A DNA stretch of 6,503 nt, from the NCBI GenBank assembly GCA_003645975.1, contig QNDP01000078.1:1-6503 (forward strand), read 5' to 3'. Both the position numbers and the translations under genes were made by a program. The notes under the pieces were generated by a model that was not told the origin of the DNA, ran no database searches, and worked only from the letters and a program-made list of their open reading frames with translations. This document shows, one piece after another, positions 1 through 5,622 of the stretch; position 1 is the first letter of the stretch, and each line of letters starts with the position of its first letter. Source of the DNA: Candidatus Hydrothermota bacterium. GTDB lineage: Bacteria; Hydrothermota; Hydrothermia; B15-G9.

Positions 1-107
1 TCGGAGAACTCGCTCATGCGGTGGCCGAACATCGGCTGGCGTGCCTGCGCAAGCAGGACATCCAACCTAACTTCTGTCGGACCGGGAATAAAAAGTTTTT
101 TGTGCAT
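1..107 (-). CDS. Class-V aminotransferase (alanine-glyoxylate/serine-pyruvate type), N-terminal fragment
   Basis: Only the first 35 codons are present; the gene runs off the left edge of the window. The peptide begins MHKKLFIPGPTEVR and reaches a GHR motif at residues 28-30. This is the standard opening of the PLP-dependent class-V aminotransferases that act on alanine, serine, glyoxylate or related small amino acids: the IPGPTEV loop followed about 15 residues later by M-x-GHR. The ATG at 105-107 is preceded on the minus strand by GGGGTGA five bases upstream, a good Shine-Dalgarno, which supports this start. It lies 82 bp downstream of rnfB on the same strand. The gap has no convincing terminator and contains a -10-like TAGAAT (minus strand, 156-161) without a good -35, so it may be read through from rnf or start its own transcript. 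The exact substrate cannot be told, and the catalytic lysine is outside the window. Confidence 0.8.
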   Translation of the reverse strand, partial: MHKKLFIPGPTEVRLDVLLAQARQPMFGHRMSEFS

Positions 108-189
108 GGCAATCACCCCAAAAGTTTTGAATGGATTTTCCCGAAAATTTGGAAAATTCTATGCCTGACTCAGGATTTAGGTCGGACAT

Positions 190-1059
190 TTACGATTTTA
201 TCGGCACAATCTCGGCGCCTTCCAATGCGGGCGGCAAATGATAATTGCCCTCATCATCAACAAGTTGGACGATAGATTTCGTCGGACATTTCTCGGTGAC
301 CGCTTGAGCGTTTTCGTCAACAGGTTTGTGGTCGAGAATGACAGCCAGATTGTTCCGAATCTCCATCGAGCCTTCGGGCGCTTTACGAACGCAGATTCGG
401 CAACCAATACATGCATAATCGCAGTATTTGCGGGCATTTGCGCCTTTGTCCTCGTTTTTGCACAGGACAAACACCTTCTGAGTTATCGGCACAAGCTCAA
501 TGATGTTTCTCGGACATGCCTCAACACAGAGTCCGCATCCCGTGCACTTCTGGCGGTCAACTATGGGTATCCCTTTGTCAGTCATGTGGATAGCGTCAAA
601 GGGACACGCCCTCACGCAATCACCGAGTCCCAAGCATCCCCAGTAGCATTCCTTGTCTCCGCCGACGGTAAAATGCGCTGCTCTACAAGTGCTTATCCCG
701 TAGTAAATTGAGCGGTTAAGAGCGGCCTCATTTGTTCCCTGACACATCACATGGGCGACCTTGCGGACTCCAACCTCAACACCTTCAATGCCAAGTATTT
801 CAGCTATGCGACGCGCGACTTCAGCTCCGCCGGGTCCGCATTTGTCGATCGGTGCATTCTCGTTGACGATGGCCTCTGCGTAAGCTGCACATCCGGGATA
901 GCCACATGCACCGCAGTTGGCGCCGGGCAGCACCTCTTCAATCCGCTTGATGCGTGGATCTTCTTCGACCGCAAGTTTTTTATAGGCCAAAAGGAGAACT
1001 ACGGCGAATGCCAAGCCGATGCCGCCCATTGTAAGCAACGCCAGTAGGATCACATTCAT
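190..1059 (-). CDS. rnfB: Rnf electron transport complex subunit B (iron-sulfur protein)
   Basis: RnfB is the membrane-anchored, multi-cluster iron-sulfur subunit that passes electrons from reduced ferredoxin into the Rnf complex. The 289-residue protein has one N-terminal membrane helix (about residues 3-25). An Fe-S domain follows with C49, C52, C57 and C74 (NCGACGYPGC pattern). Two ferredoxin motifs come next: C138/C142/C148/C152 and C172/C175/C178/C182. The C-terminal cysteine region holds C200, C213, C217, C220, C223 and a late C258-Pro. In that last region the fourth cysteine of CIGCRICVRKAP is alanine, and the partner motif keeps only C258, so probably one cluster remains where a paired ferredoxin module would have two. 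The ATG at 1059 has GGAGG eight bases upstream, lying inside the end of rnfA. It is the last rnf gene of this unit, four bases after rnfA. Confidence 0.96.
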   Translation of the reverse strand: MNVILLALLTMGGIGLAFAVVLLLAYKKLAVEEDPRIKRIEEVLPGANCGACGYPGCAAYAEAIVNENAPIDKCGPGGAEVARRIAEILGIEGVEVGVRKVAHVMCQGTNEAALNRSIYYGISTCRAAHFTVGGDKECYWGCLGLGDCVRACPFDAIHMTDKGIPIVDRQKCTGCGLCVEACPRNIIELVPITQKVFVLCKNEDKGANARKYCDYACIGCRICVRKAPEGSMEIRNNLAVILDHKPVDENAQAVTEKCPTKSIVQLVDDEGNYHLPPALEGAEIVPIKS

Positions 1060-1063
1060 GTCA

Positions 1064-1648
1064 TCAACCTCCGCTGATTATGCCTGAAAAGCCCATAAAC
1101 GCCAAAGCGAGGAGTCCAGCGATGATAAGCGTGATGCCTCCGCCTTTAAGTGGCTCTGGCACATCAGCATATTCGAGCTCCTCACGGATGCCGGCCATGA
1201 TGACGAGGGCTAAGGTGAAGCCCATTCCTGCGCCAAATCCGAAGATCACATTCTCCAAGAGGTTGTAGTTTCTCATCGAGCCGAGCAGCGCCAGTCCCAA
1301 AACGATACAGTTGGTCGTTATGAGCGGTAGGAAGATACCGAGTGCTTTGTAGAGTGCGGGCACCATCTTCTTAAGGAACATCTCGACGAACTGCACGAGA
1401 CTCGCAATCACAAGGATGAAGGAGACCGTTTCGAGGAACTTGAGGTTGTAGGGGATCAGGATGTAGTGGTTTATCAGCCAGGTGACGAATGCAGTCATCG
1501 TCATGACAAAAGTTGCAGCGAATCCCATGCCTATTGCGGAACTCGCCTTGTTCGACACGCCCAAAAACGGGCATATTCCAAGGAAGTAGCTGAATACAAA
1601 ATTGTTAACAAGTATCGTTGCGATTAGTATCAAAAAGAGGTTGCTCAT
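1064..1648 (-). CDS. rnfA: Rnf electron transport complex subunit A (membrane protein)
   Basis: RnfA is an integral membrane subunit, homologous to NqrE, that pairs with RnfE in the ion-translocating Rnf complex. The 194-residue protein is almost entirely hydrophobic, with about six membrane helices. It has the family hallmarks FLGICPFLGVS (C26) and TTNCIVLG (C114). By analogy with NqrD/NqrE, these two cysteines should help bind an intramembrane [2Fe-2S] cluster shared with RnfE. Length is normal for the family. The ATG at 1648 overlaps the TGA of the upstream NTPase gene as ATGA, and GGAGG lies seven bases upstream (1656-1660). The gene ends with tandem TGA TGA codons (1061-1066), and its final codons hold the rnfB Shine-Dalgarno. 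Normally rnfA directly follows rnfE; here an NTPase gene separates them. Confidence 0.97.
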   Translation of the reverse strand: MSNLFLILIATILVNNFVFSYFLGICPFLGVSNKASSAIGMGFAATFVMTMTAFVTWLINHYILIPYNLKFLETVSFILVIASLVQFVEMFLKKMVPALYKALGIFLPLITTNCIVLGLALLGSMRNYNLLENVIFGFGAGMGFTLALVIMAGIREELEYADVPEPLKGGGITLIIAGLLALAFMGFSGIISGG

Positions 1649-2700
1649 CCCAGAACCTCCCTAATTGCATGCAAAATTGGTTTTGTTGAAGGCATAAGTT
1701 TTCCATCCAATGGGTCGTAGAAAAGTAATTCCTTTGAACACAAAAACTTGATTGTGGGTGTGTATAACGAAGGCTCGTCCAAGCTCCCGATCTCCACTGA
1801 ATCCCTATCGACGAAAAGGGACAAAACTCTTTTCACATCCTCTCGGTTCTCGGCTGTTTCATCCGAGAAGAGGAGCAAAGTTCTGACCTTGGCCTTTGCC
1901 AGTTCGAGCATCTGCTGGACGAACTCTTGGACCTTTTTGCCCCCTTTGATGTGCCCGAGCAGTTCTGACAGCGCCCAGGGGTGGCCACCGATTTTTTCGA
2001 TCACAAGGTCGGCCTCGCCCTCTGAAAGTCCGTTTTCGATCAAGAAGTTGCGGACTTCCGACTCGTCAAGCCACTCGACTTTGAAATAGTGAGCCGAGCC
2101 TTCAAGCCTCGACCTTGTCCAGATTTCCTCAATAAAAAATGTGTCAGATGTCGCAACAAACACATTTGCAAGGTGATAAACTTTGCTGAGCGCGATGAAG
2201 AAGTCGAAAAGTTCGTCTATGAGGTTGCGGTTTTCAGCAACATAGACATCTCTGAGTCGCTGCAGTTCGTCGAATACGATGTTGACCCTCCTACCCTTTT
2301 CGACATCCCTTCGGATTTCATCCATCATAAGGTCAAATGGGTCTAATCTCCTCGCTTTAAGCTCCTCCCATCTTGTCTTTTCCACATGGAACACTTTGAG
2401 ATCGACTGCGATCCGTTCCTGAGCGCCTTTGGCCGTCCTCTCTTTGATGTCGGTCGTGCTGAAAAACAGATCTATGATGCTGTCGTAGCCTGAGATGAAT
2501 TTTGTGCGCAGGTCAAACCAATAAAATGTGAATTTTTGGGGATGTGTTTCGGACAACTCCTCATAGGCTTTTAACATCAAAGTTGTTTTGCCACAGGATT
2601 TTGGTCCATAGACAAACACTATGGAGTTGGGTGAGCTCTGGAACAGTTTTTTCAGATCGTCGAGTTCCTTTTGGCGGTTTATGAACAAAGGGATTCTCAC
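1645..2700 (-). CDS. AAA/STAND-type P-loop NTPase of the archaeal-ATPase family, inside the rnf operon
   Basis: A predicted soluble 351-residue ATPase. It opens with F-I-N-R-x-x-E-L (residues 6-13), typical of the archaeal ATPase family (Arch_ATPase, PF01637). A Walker A GPKSCGKTT follows at 32-40, then WFDLR at 61-65, a Walker B IVFDE at 141-145 and a sensor-1-like VATSD near 182-186. A GGHPWAL segment at 238-244 marks the lid region, and the C-terminal part (about 270-351) resembles a winged helix. The open frame extends 33 codons further upstream, but that stretch overlaps rnfE and is unlike the family. The GTG at 2698-2700 with GGAGG nine bases upstream is the better start. It overlaps the rnfE stop (GTGA) and the rnfA start (ATGA), so the three are probably translationally coupled. 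No membrane segment or signal peptide is seen. Function in the Rnf context is unknown: assembly, regulation or chance placement are all possible. Family assignment is firm; role is not. Confidence 0.88.
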   Translation of the reverse strand: MRIPLFINRQKELDDLKKLFQSSPNSIVFVYGPKSCGKTTLMLKAYEELSETHPQKFTFYWFDLRTKFISGYDSIIDLFFSTTDIKERTAKGAQERIAVDLKVFHVEKTRWEELKARRLDPFDLMMDEIRRDVEKGRRVNIVFDELQRLRDVYVAENRNLIDELFDFFIALSKVYHLANVFVATSDTFFIEEIWTRSRLEGSAHYFKVEWLDESEVRNFLIENGLSEGEADLVIEKIGGHPWALSELLGHIKGGKKVQEFVQQMLELAKAKVRTLLLFSDETAENREDVKRVLSLFVDRDSVEIGSLDEPSLYTPTIKFLCSKELLFYDPLDGKLMPSTKPILHAIREVLG

Positions 2701-3296
2701 GATGTGGAGCCTCCGAATTTGGCCTGAAGCCATCTCATGATGCCGACTATGACGCCGAGTGTGATGAACGCACCGGGCGGCAGTAGCATGACGACCCAAG
2801 GTTCAAACCACGAACCTAACACCTTGTGCCCGAAAATAGTGCCGAAGCCGAGAAGCTCACGGATGATCCCCAAGGTTATGATAACCCAAGCATATCCGAT
2901 GGCCATCCCGAAGGCGTCGGCAACTGCATAATGAACCGGATTTTTCGACGCAAACGCCTCTTGGCGTGCGAGGATGATGCAGTTGACCACGATCAGCGGC
3001 ACGAACGGGCCGAGATTCTTGGAAATCTCTGGGAAATAAGCCTTTAGAAACAAATCCGCTATGGTAACAAATGTCGCTATGACCACAATGAAGCACGGGA
3101 TACGCACTTGATTCGGGATGATCTTTCGGATAGACGAGATGATCAGCGATGAGAACACGAGGACGAACATCACAGCGCCTGACATGAACAAGCTATTTAT
3201 CGCTGTGTTACTCACAGCAAGCACAGAACACAATCCCAGCAAAGCCACAAGCACCGGATTTTCTTTGAGAAGACCACGAATGAACACTTTTTTCAT
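2697..3296 (-). CDS. rnfE: Rnf electron transport complex subunit E (membrane protein)
   Basis: RnfE is the NqrD-like integral membrane subunit that forms a pseudo-symmetric pair with RnfA. The 199-residue protein starts MKKVFIRGLLKENPVLV, a typical RnfE opening, and has about six membrane helices. Its conserved cysteines are C23 (GLCSVLAVS) and C106 (VVNCIILAR), the counterparts of RnfA C26 and C114 and the likely intramembrane [2Fe-2S] ligands. IIRELLGFGT (144-153) and LLPPGAFITLG (171-181) are further family signatures. The ATG at 3296 has GGAGG (3304-3308) seven bases upstream. It is the first gene of the leftward unit, whereas in most bacteria rnfE is preceded by rnfC, rnfD and rnfG. A perfect TATAAT lies about 50 bases upstream of the start. 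Its TGA overlaps the GTG of the NTPase gene. Confidence 0.97.
   Translation of the reverse strand: MKKVFIRGLLKENPVLVALLGLCSVLAVSNTAINSLFMSGAVMFVLVFSSLIISSIRKIIPNQVRIPCFIVVIATFVTIADLFLKAYFPEISKNLGPFVPLIVVNCIILARQEAFASKNPVHYAVADAFGMAIGYAWVIITLGIIRELLGFGTIFGHKVLGSWFEPWVVMLLPPGAFITLGVIVGIMRWLQAKFGGSTS
2710..2714 (-). promoter_or_regulatory. Shine-Dalgarno deciding the NTPase GTG start
   Basis: On the minus strand GGAGG sits inside the last codons of rnfE, nine bases before the GTG at 2698-2700. It supports that start over the longer open frame beginning at 2799, and shows that the inserted gene has its own initiation signal as well as being coupled to rnfE. Confidence 0.7.
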
Positions 3297-3345
3297 CGAA
3301 AGGCCTCCTTTTCGCGGTTTTCAAAAGGGTCAAAAAGCGCCGTAA

Positions 3346-3351
3346 ATTATA
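3346..3351 (-). promoter_or_regulatory. Probable -10 element of the rnfE promoter
   Basis: A perfect TATAAT on the minus strand, about 50 bases upstream of the rnfE ATG, would give a leader of roughly 40 bases ending in GGAGG. No good -35 lies at 16-18 bases: the nearest candidates are TTGAGC at a spacing of 11 (3363-3368) and TTAACG at a spacing of 20 (3372-3377). The promoter may be activator-dependent or follow lineage-specific rules. The intergenic region 3297-3528 is AT-rich and holds no gene that I can support. Confidence 0.4.
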
Positions 3352-3427
3352 CAACAAAATTCGCTCAAATGCGTTAAGTTCATGAAAACACACGCCGCAA
3401 TGTTGCAAGTTTGAAAGTTTTCGCTTT

Positions 3428-3443
3428 GATGCATAAAAGCATC
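3428..3443. repeat. Inverted repeat GATGC-N6-GCATC in the divergent intergenic region
   Basis: Perfect 5-bp arms (3428-3432 and 3439-3443) flank the loop ATAAAA. It lies roughly midway between the rnfE promoter and the flavodoxin-ferredoxin gene, a position suited to an operator acting on either direction. No T-run follows it, so it does not look like a terminator. It could also be chance. Confidence 0.3.
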
Positions 3444-3451
3444 CAAATCCC

Positions 3452-3464
3452 TCAAAATTTTTGA
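3452..3464. repeat. Near-perfect palindrome TCAAAA-T-TTTTGA
   Basis: Two 6-bp arms are arranged around a single central T, eight bases after the GATGC/GCATC repeat and about 65 bases upstream of the flavodoxin-ferredoxin start. The form suits a dimeric regulator site, but AT-rich palindromes arise easily by chance. No known regulator consensus is claimed. Confidence 0.25.
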
Positions 3465-3528
3465 ACATAACCAAGTTGCAGCAAAAGCCGAGCGGATTTA
3501 ACCTGATAGACAACACGAGAGGGATGCT

Positions 3529-4320
3529 ATGAAAATCTTTGTGCTTTATTTCTCCGGTGGTGGCAACACCCAACTCGTAGCGCACCACCTGTTCAACCGA
3601 CTGAAACAGATGGGACACGATGTTCGCATCCGTTTTGCACGCAAAGGCATATCGCTCGGAGATGTCCCTGAATTCGACGGACTTGTGGTCGGTTCGCCAG
3701 TCTATGCCTACAGTCCCGCACAAACCCTCATGGAAGTCATCGAACAATCGATGCCGACGGTGTCTGACAAGCCATCCTTCATCTTCCTCACCTACGGCGG
3801 ATTGGTCGGAAACGCACACATCGAACTTGCAAATGCTTTGAAAAACAGAGGATTTAAAATTGTCGGACTTGAGGAGTTTTTGATGGCCGATACGCTGTTT
3901 TTGATGCTACTTTTCGGTCTCACAAAGCCGACGAAATGGCTCGCCGAGTTACCCAACAGGTCAATTCCCAAAAGGTTGTCTCAATTTCCCGAAAAAGTGG
4001 TTCGTTCACTGAGAGACGGAACCGAAATCGAACTCAAGTATCGCCGTTATTCTCAAAAGTTGACCGATTTCATCGCCCAAAAATTTCACAGATTTAAACC
4101 CAAACTGATCGAAAATTTCCGTGCAGACGAACGGTGCGACCTTTGCGGCGTCTGCGTAGCGGTTTGTCCCCGCAAAAACATCGAAATCTGCAACGGTCAG
4201 GTAATCTGGGGCGTGGACTGCGAATTGTGCCTGCGGTGTTACACCCTGTGTCCCAGAGACGCAATCCAATTCGGCAAATGGACACGACATGTCATAAAAT
4301 ACAAGCCTTACATCCCATGA
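3529..4320 (+). CDS. Flavodoxin-ferredoxin fusion protein (EFR1 family)
   Basis: A predicted soluble 263-residue redox protein carrying FMN and two [4Fe-4S] clusters. Residues 1-130 are flavodoxin-like: a phosphate loop FSGGGNT at 8-14, GSPVYAYSPA at 55-64 and TYGG at 88-91, all consistent with FMN binding. A basic linker (about 135-195) leads to a C-terminal 2[4Fe-4S] ferredoxin with C203/C206/C209/C213 and C231/C234/C237/C241, each motif ending in CP; C221 is extra. This arrangement matches the EFR1 family of anaerobes, whose exact substrates are unknown. The ATG at 3529 has AGAGGG five bases upstream. It is transcribed divergently from rnfE, and its stop overlaps the rsmI start. It may be a soluble electron carrier or a flavodoxin-type reductase. 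A link to Rnf is inferred from position and cofactors only. Confidence 0.88.
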   Translation: MKIFVLYFSGGGNTQLVAHHLFNRLKQMGHDVRIRFARKGISLGDVPEFDGLVVGSPVYAYSPAQTLMEVIEQSMPTVSDKPSFIFLTYGGLVGNAHIELANALKNRGFKIVGLEEFLMADTLFLMLLFGLTKPTKWLAELPNRSIPKRLSQFPEKVVRSLRDGTEIELKYRRYSQKLTDFIAQKFHRFKPKLIENFRADERCDLCGVCVAVCPRKNIEICNGQVIWGVDCELCLRCYTLCPRDAIQFGKWTRHVIKYKPYIP

Positions 4321-4994
4321 AAGGCAAACTCTTTGTTGTAGGCAGCCCGATAGGCAATCTTGAGGACATAACTTTCAGGGCAGTGCGAATTTTGAGAGAA
4401 GTCGATGTTATCGCATGTGAGGACACACGAAGGACAAAAATTTTGCTTGAAAAATACGATATTTCGACCCCCATGCTCTCCTACAACGAACACAACGAAC
4501 GAAGGCGTATTCCAGAACTTCTGTCGATGTTGAGCGATGGCAAAGATGTGGCTTTGGTGTCCGATGCGGGGATGCCGACCATCTCCGATCCCGGATACAG
4601 GCTTGTGCGGGCGGCGCGCGAAAACGGGTTTGAGGTCGTCGCAGTGCCGGGTCCTTCGGCTGTTACCGCCGCATTGGCCATATCAGGACTGCCGACAGAT
4701 AGGTTCGTTTTTGAAGGATTCCTGCCAAAGAAGAAAGGAAAGCGTTTGAAAAAGCTTGAGGAGATTCGTGAGGAGGAGCGGACTGTGGTCGTCTTTGAGT
4801 CGGTTCATCGGATTGAGCGGACTTTGGCTGAAATGTTGGAAGTGCTTGGCGGAGACCGAAAGGTTGCCGTATGTCGCGAATTGACAAAAAGTTTCGAGGA
4901 GGTCATTTTCGGCAGGCTTGATGAGGTTGTGCAAAAATTGAGCACAATCAAAGGCGAATTTGTAATCGTGATAGGAGGTAAGTCAATTGATTGA
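4317..4994 (+). CDS. rsmI: 16S rRNA (cytidine1402-2'-O)-methyltransferase
   Basis: RsmI uses S-adenosylmethionine to methylate the 2'-OH of C1402 in the decoding centre of 16S rRNA. The 225-residue protein is a tetrapyrrole-methylase-fold enzyme with nearly all family signatures: GSPIGNLEDI at 9-18, CEDTRRT at 34-40, SYNEHNE at 55-61, VSDAGMPTISDPG at 81-93, PGPSAVTAAL at 111-120, FEGFLP at 132-137, FESVHRI at 160-166 and CRELTK at 186-191. It ends soon after the final strand GEFVIVIGG, so it lacks the roughly 50-60-residue C-terminal extension of E. coli RsmI (286 aa). The open frame extends 61 codons upstream, but that part overlaps the ferredoxin motifs of the previous gene. The ATG at 4317, overlapping the upstream TGA as ATGA, begins the conserved MKGKLFVVGSPIG. 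No Shine-Dalgarno precedes it, so initiation probably relies on coupling. Confidence 0.95.
   Translation: MKGKLFVVGSPIGNLEDITFRAVRILREVDVIACEDTRRTKILLEKYDISTPMLSYNEHNERRRIPELLSMLSDGKDVALVSDAGMPTISDPGYRLVRAARENGFEVVAVPGPSAVTAALAISGLPTDRFVFEGFLPKKKGKRLKKLEEIREEERTVVVFESVHRIERTLAEMLEVLGGDRKVAVCRELTKSFEEVIFGRLDEVVQKLSTIKGEFVIVIGGKSID
4973..4979 (+). promoter_or_regulatory. Shine-Dalgarno deciding the TTG start of the CDP-alcohol transferase
   Basis: A near-ideal AGGAGGT sits in the last codons of rsmI, seven bases before TTG at 4987-4989. No ATG or GTG in the same frame lies near it, so this site is the main reason to accept the rare TTG start. Confidence 0.75.
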
Positions 4995-5565
4995 CAGAGA
5001 GGAACTAAAGGCAAAAGGTAGGAAGCTTATCTCCCCGATAGTTGGGCTTTTTGTGGCGTTGAGGGTGCCACCAAACGCATTGAGCCTCATAGGGTTTATC
5101 CTGTCGCTCGGAGTCGCTTATCTCTACGCAGTTGGTGAGATCAGATGGGCAGGTGTGCTTCTGTTCTTCGCAGGCGGTGCGGATGCCGTTGACGGCGAAG
5201 TGGCACGCAGAAGCGGGATGGTCAGCCGATTCGGCGCCCTGCTCGATTCATCGCTCGATAGGATGTCGGAATTCGTCGTGTTCGGTGGCCTGCTCTACCG
5301 ATTCGGCTACGACCCATTCTGGTTTGCCGTGCTGTTCAGCGGCCTGATGTTCTCCGTCATGGTGAGCTATCTTCGTGCGCGCGGAGAGGGGCTCGGCGTG
5401 TCCGTCAAAGCCGGACTTATGGATCGAATGGGTCGCTACATTTACCTCATCATAGCCTCCATTTTAGACGGCGGTTTATTCCTTCCGCTCATGTTTATTT
5501 TTGCATTACTTGTTGCTATGACGGTTGTTACTCGATGGCTTAAACTTTATAATAACTTGAGTTAG
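4987..5565 (+). CDS. CDP-alcohol phosphatidyltransferase, probably phosphatidylinositol-phosphate synthase type
   Basis: A membrane enzyme that transfers a phosphatidyl (or similar) group from a CDP-activated lipid to an alcohol. The 192-residue protein has about six hydrophobic segments and the complete catalytic signature D66-x2-D69-G70-x2-A73-R74-x8-G83-x3-D87-x3-D91, whose four aspartates hold the divalent metals. PPN at 28-30 matches the usual TPN element before helix 2. SYLRARGEGLG (127-137) and GLMDRMGR (143-150) resemble the phosphatidylinositol-phosphate and archaetidylinositol-phosphate synthase branch. The start is TTG at 4987, supported by AGGAGGT, and overlaps rsmI by 8 bp. The next gene makes inositol phosphate, so that compound is the inferred acceptor. 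Glycerol phosphate (PgsA-like) or another polyol phosphate cannot be excluded from motifs alone. It lacks the fused cytidylyltransferase domain of thermophile di-inositol-phosphate synthases. Confidence 0.85.
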   Translation: MIDREELKAKGRKLISPIVGLFVALRVPPNALSLIGFILSLGVAYLYAVGEIRWAGVLLFFAGGADAVDGEVARRSGMVSRFGALLDSSLDRMSEFVVFGGLLYRFGYDPFWFAVLFSGLMFSVMVSYLRARGEGLGVSVKAGLMDRMGRYIYLIIASILDGGLFLPLMFIFALLVAMTVVTRWLKLYNNLS

Positions 5566-5622
5566 CACTTCGTGACGGCTATTCCTGTAGAAAATCCATA
5601 ATCTTCAGAAAGGAGGACTGAG

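Noticed and set aside
135..157. AT-rich hairpin (ATTTTCC, 9-base loop, GGAAAAT) between rnfB and the aminotransferase as a terminator
   Set aside because: The stem is short and AT-rich, and no T-run follows it on the minus strand, so it is too weak to call.
181..291. An 11-bp direct repeat GTCGGACATTT at 181-191 and 281-291, exactly 100 bp apart
   Set aside because: The second copy is ordinary rnfB coding sequence for the KCPT motif and the first covers the gene's end. With only two copies and no flanking similarity it is best read as chance.
238..711. A 157-codon plus-strand open frame within rnfB
   Set aside because: It is antisense to the cysteine motifs of rnfB and has no family resemblance.
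2701..2799. Upstream extension of the NTPase to an ATG at 2799
   Set aside because: The 33 extra residues are His/Arg-rich, overlap the rnfE coding sequence in another frame and do not fit the family. The GTG at 2700 has a good Shine-Dalgarno and sits just before the conserved F-I-N-R start.
3208..3819. A 203-codon minus-strand open frame spanning the rnfE start, the intergenic region and part of the flavodoxin gene
   Set aside because: It overlaps rnfE in another frame, lies antisense to the flavodoxin domain, and has no recognisable motif. Both overlapped genes are firm.
4134..4316. Upstream extension of rsmI by 61 codons
   Set aside because: It overlaps the ferredoxin motifs of the previous gene in another frame. 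The family N-terminus begins at the ATG at 4317.
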